A DNA stretch of 64,000 bases. Source: Paraglaciecola sp. L1A13. GTDB taxonomy: Bacteria; Pseudomonadota; Gammaproteobacteria; Enterobacterales; Alteromonadaceae. The position numbers and the translations under genes were made by a program. The DNA is taken from contig NZ_CP047024.1 of assembly GCF_009796745.1 (NCBI RefSeq), positions 558,001 through 622,000 of the forward strand, in the 5' to 3' direction. Numbering within the stretch: position 1 is the first letter of the stretch; each line of letters starts with the position of its first letter. The notes under the pieces are model-generated. The model was not told the origin of the DNA, did no database searches, and was given only the letters and a program-made list of their open reading frames with translations. Shown in pieces: positions 7,455-16,614 of this stretch.

Positions 7455-9878
7455 ATGCATCCCAAAAGCACACACAATTGGCCAATATCAACGGCTTTTG
7501 CCACCATTTTGACCACCGCTTCTATACCCACCCTAGCGAATGATAATAGTGCTTCTTCTGAGGTAGTCGCAACGACAGTTGCCGATGTAGAAAAAATTAC
7601 TGTTTATGGTAAGCATAATCAGTTGATCATGGATTCTGGTACCGCAACGAAATCTAATATGAGTTTGATGCAGACGCCTGCCGCAGTCGTGGTGGTCGAT
7701 AAACTTTTGATTAATGAGCAAGCGGGTACAACTTTGCAAGAAGCGCTGCGAAATGTCAGCGGCTTATCTCAAGATGGCAATAATTACGGGGTAGGCGACA
7801 ATCTAGCCATTCGCGGGTTAGGCGTAAATTATGCCTACGATGGGATGTACGGGGGGGCAGATCTAGAGAATAGTTATAACCCAACACGTACTATGACTAA
7901 TATCGAAAGCATAGAGGTGCTTAAAGGCCCGGCGACTGGACTTTACGGTATGGGCGCTGCTGGTGGTGTGATTAACTTAATTGAAAAAAAGCCTCAACAA
8001 AAAGAAGCCTATGAAATGCGATTTATCGTTGGGCAATGGGATAACTACGGCGTTATGTTTGATGCGACCGGTGGCTTGGATGACGATACTGCATACCGTT
8101 TGGTCGCTAATTACGAAACATCCGATGGCTATCGTGGTTTAAGTTCAGAGCGTAGCGAATTGTATGCATCATTGAGTCATGAGTTTTCTGCCGATAATTC
8201 AGTCCTTTTTACTGCCGCTTACATTGATGATGCTGTGCAGATTGACTCGATTGGTGATCCGGTACGCTTAATTGATTTGAGTTTAATTGATACGGCACCC
8301 GGCAATATAACGGCTGACGATTTGATAAATGGTGATGTTGCTGATGGTGGTTTGCAGCTTACTGATGAGCAGCGCCAAACACTCGCTGATTCACTCAGTG
8401 CTACCGACGGTTGGCAACCTATCGACTTAGGTGATACTGGTTTAATTTCACCATTGTCTACACCAAATGAAGGAGAAGAGCTTAGGTTGAAAGTCCGCCA
8501 AGAACTGGACTTTGCTAACGATTGGCGTTTAACCCATCAATTTCAGTATCGTAATTACACTACAGACTATATTCGTCAAACTTCAGCCTATAACTATATT
8601 TATCACGACCGCAATGGGGTGATTAATCTAGACCCTCGAGCGCCCTTAATTATCGATGATGTGCTTTACCCTTTCGCAGCTCGGCGCCAAGAGTATCGTA
8701 ATATTTCTGCTGAGGAATCTACATGGCAGTATTTTGCAGATATATCTAAAACTTGGCGTGTTGCAAGTTTACGTGGTGAGCATTTAATCAGTGCAAATTA
8801 CGAATATCGCGATATGACCTATACCCAATATTCAATATGGGATGCTGATGATACCCGCAGTGATCCTGTTCCATATATTCTAGATATTCGGCAACCAAAC
8901 TGGCCTACAGGTGAGTTTGATGATTATAACCCGTCGCTTCGAAGTAAATATGACAAGACGGCCAAAGCGTGGGGATTGAGTCTGCAAGAGGTTGTTTACG
9001 TTACAGATGCATTAACGGCACGCGTCGGTGGTGCTTACAGTGGAATTAAGCAAACCTATCAAAATCAATTCAGTGATGGTAATCCTGAGTATGATGCAGA
9101 TGACAATGGCTTTACTTACAATTTGGGGTTGAACTATAAAGTTTCAGATCAATTTGCCACTTTTGTGAACCAGTCCAAAGGCCGCATGGCTTACAGCGTG
9201 TTGGGTAGTTTAACTGGGGATGATGAACGACCCGATTCAGAATCTGAATCGTTTGATTTAGGAGCAAGATTCACCGCCTTTGATGAGGAGCTACTTGCAT
9301 CATTAGTATGGTTCAAAACGAGCAGAACTAATCTGCGTTATTCAAACCCACTTTACGAAGATGATCCAGAAGACGCGTTTTATAATATCGATGTTGCTGA
9401 ATATTATTACGATGAGCGTGATGAAACCCAAGGTGTTGAGCTCGATCTAAACCTTATGCTGAATGAGCAATGGTCGATGAATTTCAATGCGACCTATCAA
9501 GATGCGGTGACAAACCCTGGTAGTCATGCGCTTAGCCAAGTGGAAGAGCAAACCAAAGGTATAGCACAGAAATTTGCCAGTCTATGGACGAGTTATAGTC
9601 ATCAATTCAATGGCCTTTCTTACCCAATTAAGTTCAGTATAGGTGTTAACTATGAAGATGAACGGTCAATTGCGGCTTCCGCATTTGGTATTAACTATGC
9701 CATTGTTGACGCCTATGCCGTCTTGGGTGGTGCAATAAGTTATGTGGGGGAGGACTGGAATATCCAGCTTAATCTTCGTAATCTTACGGATGAAACTTAC
9801 TACAGTAAGGCCTTATATTTAGGTGGCTTGCCTGGCGAAAGTCGGAATGCCAAATTAACCGCATCTTACAGCTTCTAG
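7455..9878 (+). CDS. TonB-dependent siderophore receptor
   Basis: An 807-residue outer-membrane receptor. The ATG at 7455 is preferred because the frame's earlier ATG at 7398 lies inside the Fur box, and because 7455 follows an AGGG and begins a signal peptide (cleavage near PTLA-ND). The plug domain follows: TPAAVVVVDK, ALRNVSGLSQ, LAIRGLGV, then IEVLKGPATGLYGMGAAGGVINL, the usual siderophore-receptor pattern (split here only by reading). The remainder is beta-barrel, rich in alternating aromatic residues and ending in a terminal Phe (ASYSF), as needed for outer-membrane assembly. Downstream DUF3649, PepSY and DUF3325 genes form the common ferric-siderophore uptake and reduction operon. The ligand is not identifiable from sequence. 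Confidence 0.93.
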   Translation: MHPKSTHNWPISTAFATILTTASIPTLANDNSASSEVVATTVADVEKITVYGKHNQLIMDSGTATKSNMSLMQTPAAVVVVDKLLINEQAGTTLQEALRNVSGLSQDGNNYGVGDNLAIRGLGVNYAYDGMYGGADLENSYNPTRTMTNIESIEVLKGPATGLYGMGAAGGVINLIEKKPQQKEAYEMRFIVGQWDNYGVMFDATGGLDDDTAYRLVANYETSDGYRGLSSERSELYASLSHEFSADNSVLFTAAYIDDAVQIDSIGDPVRLIDLSLIDTAPGNITADDLINGDVADGGLQLTDEQRQTLADSLSATDGWQPIDLGDTGLISPLSTPNEGEELRLKVRQELDFANDWRLTHQFQYRNYTTDYIRQTSAYNYIYHDRNGVINLDPRAPLIIDDVLYPFAARRQEYRNISAEESTWQYFADISKTWRVASLRGEHLISANYEYRDMTYTQYSIWDADDTRSDPVPYILDIRQPNWPTGEFDDYNPSLRSKYDKTAKAWGLSLQEVVYVTDALTARVGGAYSGIKQTYQNQFSDGNPEYDADDNGFTYNLGLNYKVSDQFATFVNQSKGRMAYSVLGSLTGDDERPDSESESFDLGARFTAFDEELLASLVWFKTSRTNLRYSNPLYEDDPEDAFYNIDVAEYYYDERDETQGVELDLNLMLNEQWSMNFNATYQDAVTNPGSHALSQVEEQTKGIAQKFASLWTSYSHQFNGLSYPIKFSIGVNYEDERSIAASAFGINYAIVDAYAVLGGAISYVGEDWNIQLNLRNLTDETYYSKALYLGGLPGESRNAKLTASYSF

Positions 9879-9894
9879 CGCACTTGCTATTATT

Positions 9895-10182
9895 GTGTAT
9901 ATAAAACATCGCATTGATGTGTCACTTCGCTTGATAGCTGCCATTGGTGGTGGCTATCTTGTTTCTATTGCATTTAGTTTTGCTTGCGTACCACTGTTAG
10001 TGCTAAGTCATGCATGCGATAAGCATGAAGCAGTAATGGTGAGTACGATGCTTAGCTATGTACTCTACTTTGCTATTATTATTATCAGCTTTTGTCGACG
10101 CAGTAGTGCCTTGCTATGGCGTGATTTATTTTTCATTTTAAGTGTGTGTGGCGTGATCATTTACGGATTAGGTGAGGGATGA
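9895..10182 (+). CDS. DUF3649-type small membrane protein of iron-uptake operon
   Basis: A 95-residue protein with three hydrophobic segments (about 15-38, 45-64 and 74-92) starting at GTG, 16 bases after the receptor stop. The opening RLIAAIGGGYLVSIAFS and its position between a TonB receptor and a PepSY protein fit the DUF3649 family, which is found in this operon type. Molecular role is unknown. Its stop overlaps the ATG of the next gene (ATGA), which suggests translational coupling. No ATG is available at the 5' end in this frame, so GTG is the best start. Confidence 0.72.
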   Translation: MYIKHRIDVSLRLIAAIGGGYLVSIAFSFACVPLLVLSHACDKHEAVMVSTMLSYVLYFAIIIISFCRRSSALLWRDLFFILSVCGVIIYGLGEG

Positions 10183-11717
10183 AACCTGACTTTAGAAAAT
10201 CGATGGTTTGGCTACATACTTATTCTGGTTTGGTGCTAGGCTGGTTGTTGTTTACAATATTTTTAACCGGTACCTTAAGTTATTTTAATCCTGAAATGAC
10301 CCAGTGGATGCAACCGGAGCTTCAAAGGGTTACCTCAAGCAAAAATACCATAAATCGGTCATTGGCTGTGTTGCACGAAAAGGGTACAAATGCAGATAGA
10401 TGGCGCATCTATTTACCCAATAGTAGAACGCAAAAATGGACGGTTCAGTGGAGTGAAGGGCGTGACAGACATAACCTTGATTTAGGCGTGCAAGTTGGCT
10501 CCATCATTACTCCGCGCGAAACCGCTGGCGGTAACTTCTTTCGAGTTTTTCACTACACACTGCAATTGCGCGGATATGGAGGACGCTACATAGCGGGCAT
10601 AGCTGCTATGTTTATGTTGGTGGCGGTATTTAGTGGCATATTTACCCACAGGCGTTTCTTTCGAGACTTCTTCACTGTGCGTACAGGTAAATTATTAAAA
10701 ACGTTAACGGACTTTCACGCGCTAGCAGGAGTCGTGACTATCCCTTTTTGTGTGATGATTTGTACTAGTGGCATTATGATATATGTGATCATGTATATGC
10801 CATGGAGCGCAGAGTATTACGCCGGTGGAGAGAGACAACTCGGTCGATCGCTCAGCCCTGGCCTAAGTCAAATCGTGACAACCAAACCTGACACTCAACC
10901 ATTAATGGACTTTTCAGCTGTACAAACTCAGGTGAACGAGTCTTGGCCGGGTCAAAAGCAAATTGAAGTCATAACATTTGAACAGCCTTATAACGAAAAT
11001 GGTCGAATCATTGTTCAGCGAGTTAATGAGCATACCTTGTCATATCAAACTGAGCGATTGGTCTTCTCAGCACAAAGTGGTAAGCCTTTGACGGGTTACT
11101 CATCGGTTAGTACTTCTGCAAGTGTAAGAAGAATTTTCTTTGGTCTGCACGAGGCACATTTTGCTAGTACCGGTTTACGTTGGTTACTCTTTTTATTGGG
11201 TGTGATGTCCAGTGCGCTCATCGCGACTGGATCGATTATCTGGCTGAATAAACGCCTAGATAAAGTGAAAAAACGTCACCTAGGCCACTATATTGTTGAG
11301 CGACTTAACATTGCTGTTATAGCAGGGTTGCCGTTGGCTATCGTCGCTTTTTTCATCGGCAATCGATTATTGCCATTAACAATCGAACATCGGGCCGCGT
11401 TTGAAGTACAGGTATTCCTGTGGGTCTGGTGTTTGTGCTTAGCGCATAGCTTTCTGCGCTCCGCTAGAAAGGCTTGGGTTGAACAGTTATTTGCTGTTAG
11501 CGTGGGTTGCTTGTTAATACCGTTGATCGATTTACTGCAAGACAGCCAAAGGTTAGTGGGCGCGTTACGCGAATTGAATGTCACGTATTTAGGCTTTAAC
11601 ATTTTTATTGTGATAAGTGGGTTTGTGTTTATGCAGACCGCACTCTGGTTGAAAAAAAAGCCGCTTGCTTTGCTTCCTTATCAGGTAAGTTCGCCTGTCA
11701 GTAGGCAGAAAAAGTGA
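10179..11717 (+). CDS. PepSY-associated transmembrane protein (PiuB-like, iron uptake)
   Basis: A 512-residue inner-membrane protein. The opening MVWLHTYSGLVLGWLLFTIF is the hallmark first helix of PepSY-TM proteins, with a His that may be redox- or haem-associated. Periplasmic PepSY-like regions sit around 35-130 and 240-320. Further helices begin near 140, 185, 335 (LHEAHFASTGLRWLLFLLG), 380, 410, 440 and 470. Such proteins accompany siderophore receptors and are thought to reduce or release iron in the periplasm. The start overlaps the preceding gene by four bases, and the stop overlaps the following GTG start, so the three small genes are likely co-translated. Confidence 0.88.
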   Translation: MKPDFRKSMVWLHTYSGLVLGWLLFTIFLTGTLSYFNPEMTQWMQPELQRVTSSKNTINRSLAVLHEKGTNADRWRIYLPNSRTQKWTVQWSEGRDRHNLDLGVQVGSIITPRETAGGNFFRVFHYTLQLRGYGGRYIAGIAAMFMLVAVFSGIFTHRRFFRDFFTVRTGKLLKTLTDFHALAGVVTIPFCVMICTSGIMIYVIMYMPWSAEYYAGGERQLGRSLSPGLSQIVTTKPDTQPLMDFSAVQTQVNESWPGQKQIEVITFEQPYNENGRIIVQRVNEHTLSYQTERLVFSAQSGKPLTGYSSVSTSASVRRIFFGLHEAHFASTGLRWLLFLLGVMSSALIATGSIIWLNKRLDKVKKRHLGHYIVERLNIAVIAGLPLAIVAFFIGNRLLPLTIEHRAAFEVQVFLWVWCLCLAHSFLRSARKAWVEQLFAVSVGCLLIPLIDLLQDSQRLVGALRELNVTYLGFNIFIVISGFVFMQTALWLKKKPLALLPYQVSSPVSRQKK

Positions 11718-12010
11718 TAATAACGAGTATTAGTATCCAATTGATCTCGTTATGGTGTTTGTCCCTAGCAATGGATAAACACCATAAACCGTTCTGTCAG
11801 CGACCCCTTAGAAAAAAAATGAAAATTCTCTTTACCGTGATTGGTTGGGGGAGCCTAATATGCTCTTTGGTAATGTTATTATTAACAGCCAATAATGTAT
11901 CGATAGGAATTGTTGATTGGTTGGCTAGTTTGTCATTCAATATACTCCTTGTGGCGCTAATGCATTGCTATTTGAGTCACCGTTTTTCTAGAGTGAATAA
12001 ACTGAAATAA
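11714..12010 (+). CDS. DUF3325-type membrane protein of iron-uptake operon
   Basis: A 98-residue protein with three hydrophobic stretches. The segment LSLAMDKHHKPF, with its double His after an initial helix, is the pattern I associate with DUF3325, the usual last member of receptor-DUF3649-PepSY-DUF3325 operons. It starts at a GTG overlapping the PepSY stop (GTGA). Function is unknown. The operon appears to end here, since no gene follows for about 250 bases. Confidence 0.72.
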   Translation: MIITSISIQLISLWCLSLAMDKHHKPFCQRPLRKKMKILFTVIGWGSLICSLVMLLLTANNVSIGIVDWLASLSFNILLVALMHCYLSHRFSRVNKLK

Positions 12011-12258
12011 AACGACGCTGTTTTTGCCCATTTTGTTCTTCGCAGTTGAATATATTTGCTTACATTTTTGCGATGTTCTTGCCGGCGTTATTAGGTATTT
12101 ATAACCTCTTATCTTGCGTAGGTTAACCCTCTCTTAACCTATGTATTGTTAATATTTGCTCAATTGTAGGCTTATACCCCTCCATCGACCTATAGGGTGA
12201 ATGGACAGATAGTTTAAGACTCACTTTTTTCTATTTACTTATCGAGGAACACGTAGTT

Positions 12259-13449
12259 ATGAAATCTTCAATTTACATTGGGGGGTTGCTGCTGGCAGTG
12301 ACTTTGCTAAGCGGCTGTCAACAAGAGAGCGCGCCAGCGCGAACCAAGCCAGTAGCAGCCGTTTCGTATATTACTGTCGTCACTGCTCCTCACGATATTG
12401 ACACTCAAATGCAGGGGCGCGTCGTTGCATCTCTTAGCGCGGAAGTGCGTCCTCAGGTGGGCGGGATTATTCAAAAACGTTCGTTTGTAGAAGGTAATAC
12501 CGTTGAGCAAGGACAATTGTTGTATCAAATTGATCCAGCGACCTACCAGTCTGCTTACAATGAAGCTAAAGCGAACTTAAACAGTGCGAAGGCTTCCGTT
12601 GAGACGGCTAGATTAAAAAATGAACGGTATGCCAACTTACTAAAATTTGATGGGGTATCGCAACAGGAAGCTGACGATGCTCATGCCACTTACCTTGAAG
12701 CCAAAGCAGATATTGAGAAGTACCAAGCTGCACTAGCTACCGCGTCTATTAATCTTGAATTTACTAAAGTCACTGCGCCGATATCTGGTCATATTGGAAT
12801 TTCCACAGTGACGCCTGGCGCGCTGGTTACGGCTCAGCAAACCACGGCTTTGGCTACCATTCGCACCTTGGATCCTATTTACGTGGATATGACTAAAAGC
12901 AGCAAAGATTTACTGAAACTGCGCCAGCTCATCAGTAAAGAGGGTGTTAAACAAGGCACAACTGCAGTATCGCTTACATTAGAGGATGGCAGTGAATACG
13001 ACCTTAAAGGTCAGTTAAAAATGCAAGAAGTGTCCGTAGATGCAGCTACAGGTACCGTCACTTTGCGTGCTGAGTTTCCAAATCCTGACGGGATATTGCT
13101 GCCGGGCATGTTTGTACGAACCAAAGTCAATGAAGCGGTAGATGAACATGCGATCCTTGTTCCGCAGCAGGGGGTTTACCATGATGCGACTGGCGAAGCG
13201 TTCGCGTACGTGATTAACGAGGATAACAAAGTAGAAAGGCGCTCTTTAAAAACCATTAATGCTGTTGGCAATAAATGGCTACTCGAGAGCGGCTTAGCGG
13301 TTAATGATAAGTTATTGGTTGAAGGTAGCGGTAAGGTACGTCCAGGCAGCGAGGTTAAACCTGTTGAAGTGCAAATGGACACTAACGGCTCTATGGTTAC
13401 CCTGTCTGAGCAAGCAAAAGACACCTCCGCTATGCAAGGAGGGGTGTAA
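12259..13449 (+). CDS. RND efflux periplasmic adaptor (AcrA/MexA family) lipoprotein
   Basis: A 396-residue membrane-fusion protein. The lipoprotein signal ends in LLSGC with the lipidated Cys at 20. A barrel-sandwich half motif appears as GRVVASLSAEVRPQVGGII, then an alpha-helical hairpin rich in Ala, Lys and Glu (about 95-160), the second lipoyl half (FTKVTAPISGHIG) and beta-barrel and membrane-proximal domains. It bridges the inner-membrane pump and the outer-membrane channel encoded directly downstream. A good ribosome-binding site (GAGGAAC) precedes the ATG. No local regulator gene is seen. Confidence 0.94.
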   Translation: MKSSIYIGGLLLAVTLLSGCQQESAPARTKPVAAVSYITVVTAPHDIDTQMQGRVVASLSAEVRPQVGGIIQKRSFVEGNTVEQGQLLYQIDPATYQSAYNEAKANLNSAKASVETARLKNERYANLLKFDGVSQQEADDAHATYLEAKADIEKYQAALATASINLEFTKVTAPISGHIGISTVTPGALVTAQQTTALATIRTLDPIYVDMTKSSKDLLKLRQLISKEGVKQGTTAVSLTLEDGSEYDLKGQLKMQEVSVDAATGTVTLRAEFPNPDGILLPGMFVRTKVNEAVDEHAILVPQQGVYHDATGEAFAYVINEDNKVERRSLKTINAVGNKWLLESGLAVNDKLLVEGSGKVRPGSEVKPVEVQMDTNGSMVTLSEQAKDTSAMQGGV

Positions 13450-13452
13450 TAT

Positions 13453-16400
13453 ATGTTTGCCCGTTTCTTTATCGATCGTCCTGTATTTGCTTGGGTCATT
13501 TCGATCATTATCATGCTGACCGGTATTGCATCGATTATGTCGTTGCCGATAGCGCAGTACCCAAGTGTGGCTCCTCCCGTTATCAGTGTTAACACCAGTT
13601 ATATAGGTGCTGATGCGCAAACGGTTGAGAATAGCGTTACCCAAATACTCGAACAGCAGTTAACTGGCCTTGATGGCTTATTATACTTTTCTTCTTCGAG
13701 CACATCAGATGGTTCAGCGTCAGTCAGTATTACGTTCGAGCAAGGTACTGATCCTGATTACGCTCAAGTGCAAGTACAAAATAAAGTACAGCAGGTCACT
13801 TCGCGCTTCCCTGAGTCCGTACAAACTCAAGGGGTAACGGTAACAAAGTCTAATAGTGACTTTTTACTGGTTACCGCGATTTACGATTCTACGGATCTGG
13901 TTTCTTCCTTTGATATCGCTGATTACATTTCATCTAATATAGAAAATGAACTTGCTCGAATTAATGGGGTGGGTGACACGCGGGTGTTTGGTTCAGAGTA
14001 TGCCATGCGTATCTGGCTAGACCCGACAAAACTGGCTGCCTATGAGCTAATGCCGTCTGATATTACCAGCGCGTTAAGTGCACAGAATATACAAATACCT
14101 GCAGGTAAAATTGGTGCCGTGCCGTCTTTGGCTGACCAAGAACTTAATGCCACAGTGACAGCGCAGTCAATGATGTCTACGCCTGATGAATTTCGTAATA
14201 TTATTGTAAAGTATGATGCAAGCGGCGCCAACGTGCGCTTGAGTGATGTTGCGCGAGTTGAAATAGGCAGTGCGAGTTACGATGCTATCCCGCGTTTAAA
14301 TGGCCATCCTGCATCGGGTATTGCCGTTATGCTGTCGCCAGGGGCGAATGCCTTAGACACAGCAACTCGGGTAAAAGAAAAAGTGGCCGAGCTTGCTAAA
14401 AACTTACCCGATGGCTACAAAGTTACGTTTCCTCGTGACAGTACTGATTTTATCAAAATTTCAATCAGCGAAGTGGTACAAACGCTCATCGAAGCGGTGG
14501 TGCTGGTTGTTATTGTGATGTTCCTGTTTTTACAAAACTGGCGAGCGACACTAATTCCAGCCATTGCTGTACCCGTTGTATTGCTCGGTACATTTGGCGT
14601 GTTGTCAGCCTTTGGGTTTTCCATCAATACGCTCACCATGTTCGGTATTGTGTTGTCCATTGGCTTGCTGGTGGACGATGCCATTGTTGTGGTTGAAAAT
14701 GTCGAGCGTTTAATGCGCGAGAAGAACTTATCACCCCGGGATGCAACTATTGAGTCCATGTCAGAAATCAGCAGTGCGCTGGTAGGGATTGCGGTGGTGT
14801 TATCCGCAGTATTTTTACCTATGGCGTTTTTTGGTGGATCGACTGGAGTTATCTACAAACAATTCTCTGTGGCTATTGTGTCGTCAATGACGCTGTCGGT
14901 TATTGTTGCGTTAACGCTTAGCCCGATGTTATGTGCAAGCTTACTGACTAAGACCAAACACAACAAAGAAGGTAAAGGGTTCTTTGCTGGATTTAACCGT
15001 ATGTTTGACCGTATCACTACCTCATATACAGGGCATGTAGAGCATGTTATTACGCGTAAGGTGCGCTGGATAATAGTGTACGGCGTTATTATTGCGATAT
15101 TAGGTTTACTTATCGTACGTATGCCAACGGGCTTCTTACCCCAAGAAGATCAGGGCAGTACTATGTTCCAAGTTAGCTTGCCTGAAGGCGCATCCATTAA
15201 ACGAACTCGGGCCGTCGCCGAGCAAGTAGAGACATACCTTTTAACCGAAGAAACAAGAGACGTTGTACGAGTCTTTTCTATTTCAGGTTTTAACTTTTCT
15301 GGTAGCGGACAAAATGCGGGCATGGGGTTTGTAGGGTTAAAGCCGTGGGATGAGCGTACCGACGATGACCAGAGCGCTGACGCACTAATAGGGCGAATGA
15401 ACAAAAATCTGTCGACTATTCGTGATGCAAGTATTTTTGCTATGCAGCAACCGGTTATCCGAGGGTTAGGACAAAGCAACGGTTTTTCTTTTGAACTGCA
15501 GGCTGCAACAGGGACTAGTCGTGAAGAATTGACCCGTTTGAAAGATGAATTACTAACAAAAGCACGCCAAAGTGAATTGCTCACCAGTATTCGCGAAGGT
15601 TCACTGAGTAACACGCCTCAACTCAAAATTGATATTGATAATGGCAAGGCAACGGCTCTTGGTTTATCACTGTCGGATGTATCGTCGACATTAACGTCGG
15701 CTTGGGCGGGGAGTTATGTGAATGATTTTATTGATAATGGTCGAGTAAAGAAAGTTTATGTGGAAAGCGAAGCCGAATATCGTTCAAAACCAGAGGACTT
15801 AGGCCAGTGGCATGTGCGAGGGGTAAACGCAGATGGCGAAACTACTATGACGCCATTCTCAGCGTTTAGCTCATCTTCTTGGTCGAGTGCGCCGCAAAGC
15901 TTATCTCGTTTTAACGGTATTGCCTCTTACTCAATACAAGGTGCTTCGGCTAGCGGTGTTAGTTCGGGCCAAGCCATGACTGAAATGGAGCGCTTGACCG
16001 AAGAAGTAGGCCAAGGCAAGTTAAGTTATGCATGGAGTGGCTTGTCTTACCAAGAGAAACTTTCAAGCGGGCAATCAGGCACCCTTTATGCGATCTCTAT
16101 TCTGGTGGTGTTCTTAGCACTTGCTGCGTTATATGAAAGTTGGTCAGTCCCATTTTCAGTTATTATGGTCATTCCATTAGGCTTAGTTGGAGCAGCAATC
16201 GCGAGCACAATGCGCGGACTAGAAAATGATATTTATTTTCAGGTGGCGCTGCTAACAACGATTGGTCTTGCATCGAAAAATGCGATCTTGATCGTGGAGT
16301 TTGCTGAGGCGTCCTATCAGAAAGGCGCGTCATTGATAAATTCTGCACTGGAAGCAGCAAAACTGCGTTTACGTCCGATCATTATGACGTCCTTAGCATT

Positions 16401-16614
16401 TATGTTTGGTACGTTACCGCTCGCATTATCATCTGGTGCAGGCGCAAATAGCCGTATTTCAATTGGTACAGGTATTGTTGGTGGTACATTAACCGCAACG
16501 ATTTTAGGAATATTCTTAGTGCCTATGTTTTTTGTATTGATCCGCGGATTCTTCCCGAAACGACGTCCAATATATGACGACGAGCCAAATGCGGGGGAGA
16601 ATGCCCATGATTAA
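13453..16614 (+). CDS. RND multidrug efflux pump (AcrB/MexB family, HAE-1)
   Basis: A 1053-residue pump, the usual AcrB length. The N-terminus FARFFIDRPVFAWVISI is the classic first helix. The proton-relay pair in TM4 appears as LLVDDAIVVVENVERLM, with Asp at about 407 and 408, matching AcrB numbering. TM10 carries GLASKNAILIVEFAE with the conserved Lys. Two large periplasmic loops follow TM1 and TM7. It should export hydrophobic or amphiphilic compounds by proton antiport, working as a trimer with the neighbouring adaptor and channel. A strong AGGAGG near the end of the adaptor gene sits just before the ATG, three bases after its stop. Confidence 0.96.
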   Translation: MFARFFIDRPVFAWVISIIIMLTGIASIMSLPIAQYPSVAPPVISVNTSYIGADAQTVENSVTQILEQQLTGLDGLLYFSSSSTSDGSASVSITFEQGTDPDYAQVQVQNKVQQVTSRFPESVQTQGVTVTKSNSDFLLVTAIYDSTDLVSSFDIADYISSNIENELARINGVGDTRVFGSEYAMRIWLDPTKLAAYELMPSDITSALSAQNIQIPAGKIGAVPSLADQELNATVTAQSMMSTPDEFRNIIVKYDASGANVRLSDVARVEIGSASYDAIPRLNGHPASGIAVMLSPGANALDTATRVKEKVAELAKNLPDGYKVTFPRDSTDFIKISISEVVQTLIEAVVLVVIVMFLFLQNWRATLIPAIAVPVVLLGTFGVLSAFGFSINTLTMFGIVLSIGLLVDDAIVVVENVERLMREKNLSPRDATIESMSEISSALVGIAVVLSAVFLPMAFFGGSTGVIYKQFSVAIVSSMTLSVIVALTLSPMLCASLLTKTKHNKEGKGFFAGFNRMFDRITTSYTGHVEHVITRKVRWIIVYGVIIAILGLLIVRMPTGFLPQEDQGSTMFQVSLPEGASIKRTRAVAEQVETYLLTEETRDVVRVFSISGFNFSGSGQNAGMGFVGLKPWDERTDDDQSADALIGRMNKNLSTIRDASIFAMQQPVIRGLGQSNGFSFELQAATGTSREELTRLKDELLTKARQSELLTSIREGSLSNTPQLKIDIDNGKATALGLSLSDVSSTLTSAWAGSYVNDFIDNGRVKKVYVESEAEYRSKPEDLGQWHVRGVNADGETTMTPFSAFSSSSWSSAPQSLSRFNGIASYSIQGASASGVSSGQAMTEMERLTEEVGQGKLSYAWSGLSYQEKLSSGQSGTLYAISILVVFLALAALYESWSVPFSVIMVIPLGLVGAAIASTMRGLENDIYFQVALLTTIGLASKNAILIVEFAEASYQKGASLINSALEAAKLRLRPIIMTSLAFMFGTLPLALSSGAGANSRISIGTGIVGGTLTATILGIFLVPMFFVLIRGFFPKRRPIYDDEPNAGENAHD

